Part shown: positions 5,701-5,990 of the stretch, piece by piece
Numbering within the stretch: position 1 is the stretch's first letter
How the letters are laid out: every line of letters begins with the position of its first letter
Assembly: GCA_938003515.1 (NCBI GenBank)
Contig: CALKYL010000381.1
Location: 1 to 5,990, forward strand
DNA length: 5,990 bases
Origin: an uncultured bacterium
GTDB lineage: Bacteria; Planctomycetota; UBA1135; UBA2386
Direction of reading: 5' to 3'
Made by a program: the position numbers and the translations under genes
Notes under the pieces: generated by a model
Databases searched by the model: none
Told to the model about the DNA's origin: nothing
Seen by the model: the letters and a program-made list of their open reading frames with translations, nothing else

Positions 5701-5990
5701 TCAGCGCCGGCCGGCGCCGCGCCGCATCGACGCCTGCAGCTCGTCGAGGTGCTGCTCGTAGACGGCGCGCGGCGAGCAGTCGTGCCGGCGGCACAGGGCC
5801 GCCGCCATGCCGACGATCTCGCCCATCATGCCGCAGGTCTGCATGACGCGCACCGCGCCGAGCGCTTCGTGCGTGACGCTGATGTCGCGGCCGCACAGGA
5901 ACAGGTTGTCGACGTTGCGGCTGTAGAGCGCGCGGTAGGGGGCCCAGTAGGGGCCGGCGTACTTGTAGCCTTCGCCGCGCGTGTAGTCGG
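5701..5990 (-). CDS. FAD-dependent oxidoreductase, C-terminal fragment
   Basis: This is the last 95 residues of a protein that continues past the right edge; the stop is the TGA read from 5703 to 5701. The fragment contains YSRNVDNLFLCGRDISVTH, EALGAVRVMQTCGMMGEIVG and MAAALCRR. This is the typical end of the FAD_oxidored (PF12831-like) family, where GRDIS.TH and the following RVM.T helix close the FAD-binding Rossmann fold and the AAALC helix packs behind it. In planctomycetal and verrucomicrobial genomes such proteins are numerous, often annotated FAD-dependent oxidoreductase or, doubtfully, xanthan lyase; substrates are mostly unknown. The N-terminal GxGxxG dinucleotide site and any signal peptide lie outside the window. 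It is transcribed toward the NHEJ unit and seems unrelated to it. Confidence 0.88.
   Translation of the reverse strand, partial: DYTRGEGYKYAGPYWAPYRALYSRNVDNLFLCGRDISVTHEALGAVRVMQTCGMMGEIVGMAAALCRRHDCSPRAVYEQHLDELQASMRRGAGRR

Noticed and set aside
4670..5896. Minus-strand open frame opposite the MerR-TPR gene, reaching into the oxidoreductase region
   Set aside because: It is in a different frame from the true oxidoreductase tail (stop at 5701) and has only Arg/Ala/Val-rich composition.
1..5990. CRISPR array, tRNA, rRNA, insertion sequence or prophage signals
   Set aside because: I saw no regularly spaced identical repeats outside the coding array, no tRNA-like cloverleaf, no transposase or integrase, and no clear shift in base composition.

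Overview
The window is very GC-rich (about 70 % by eye) and densely coding. It looks like chromosomal DNA of a free-living bacterium, most likely a Planctomycetota member. That placement is an inference from two things: the C-terminal module of the first protein (SFGTGCGG start, conserved Gly/Leu/Pro pattern, ending SDGARTTVGEG), which I recall as recurrent in secreted planctomycetal proteins, and the FAD-dependent oxidoreductase tail at the right edge, a family expanded in that phylum. No marker gene or RNA gene is present to confirm it.

Layout, left to right. (1) 1-208 is non-coding leader with a short direct repeat and a small hairpin. (2) 209-2086 (+) encodes a secreted Asp-rich protein: a signal peptide, twelve tandem repeats of about 39 residues that look like beta-propeller blades, and a C-terminal module. 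(3) 2130-2834 (+) encodes a DUF72 (YecE-like) protein with a -10-like element placed so that its mRNA could be leaderless. (4) 2903-5608 (+) is a tight three-gene unit: Ku, a stand-alone LigD-type ATP-dependent DNA ligase, and a protein joining a MerR-type helix-turn-helix to four TPRs. The intergenic distance is 16 nt, then a 4-nt GTGA overlap, and each gene has a good Shine-Dalgarno. (5) 5609-5700 is a convergent intergenic gap with small hairpins. (6) 5701-5990 (-) is the C-terminal 95 residues of a FAD-dependent oxidoreductase running off the right edge.

The functional core is a bacterial non-homologous end-joining (NHEJ) locus. Ku would bind and bridge double-strand ends and recruit the ligase, which seals them. 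No LigD polymerase or phosphoesterase domain is encoded here, so end processing must come from elsewhere or be absent. The translationally coupled MerR-TPR protein is the most unusual part: it could be a regulator of the operon or a DNA-binding scaffold for the repair complex. The DUF72 gene lies just upstream on the same strand and may belong to the same neighbourhood, but the 68-nt gap and a possible separate promoter before Ku leave this open.
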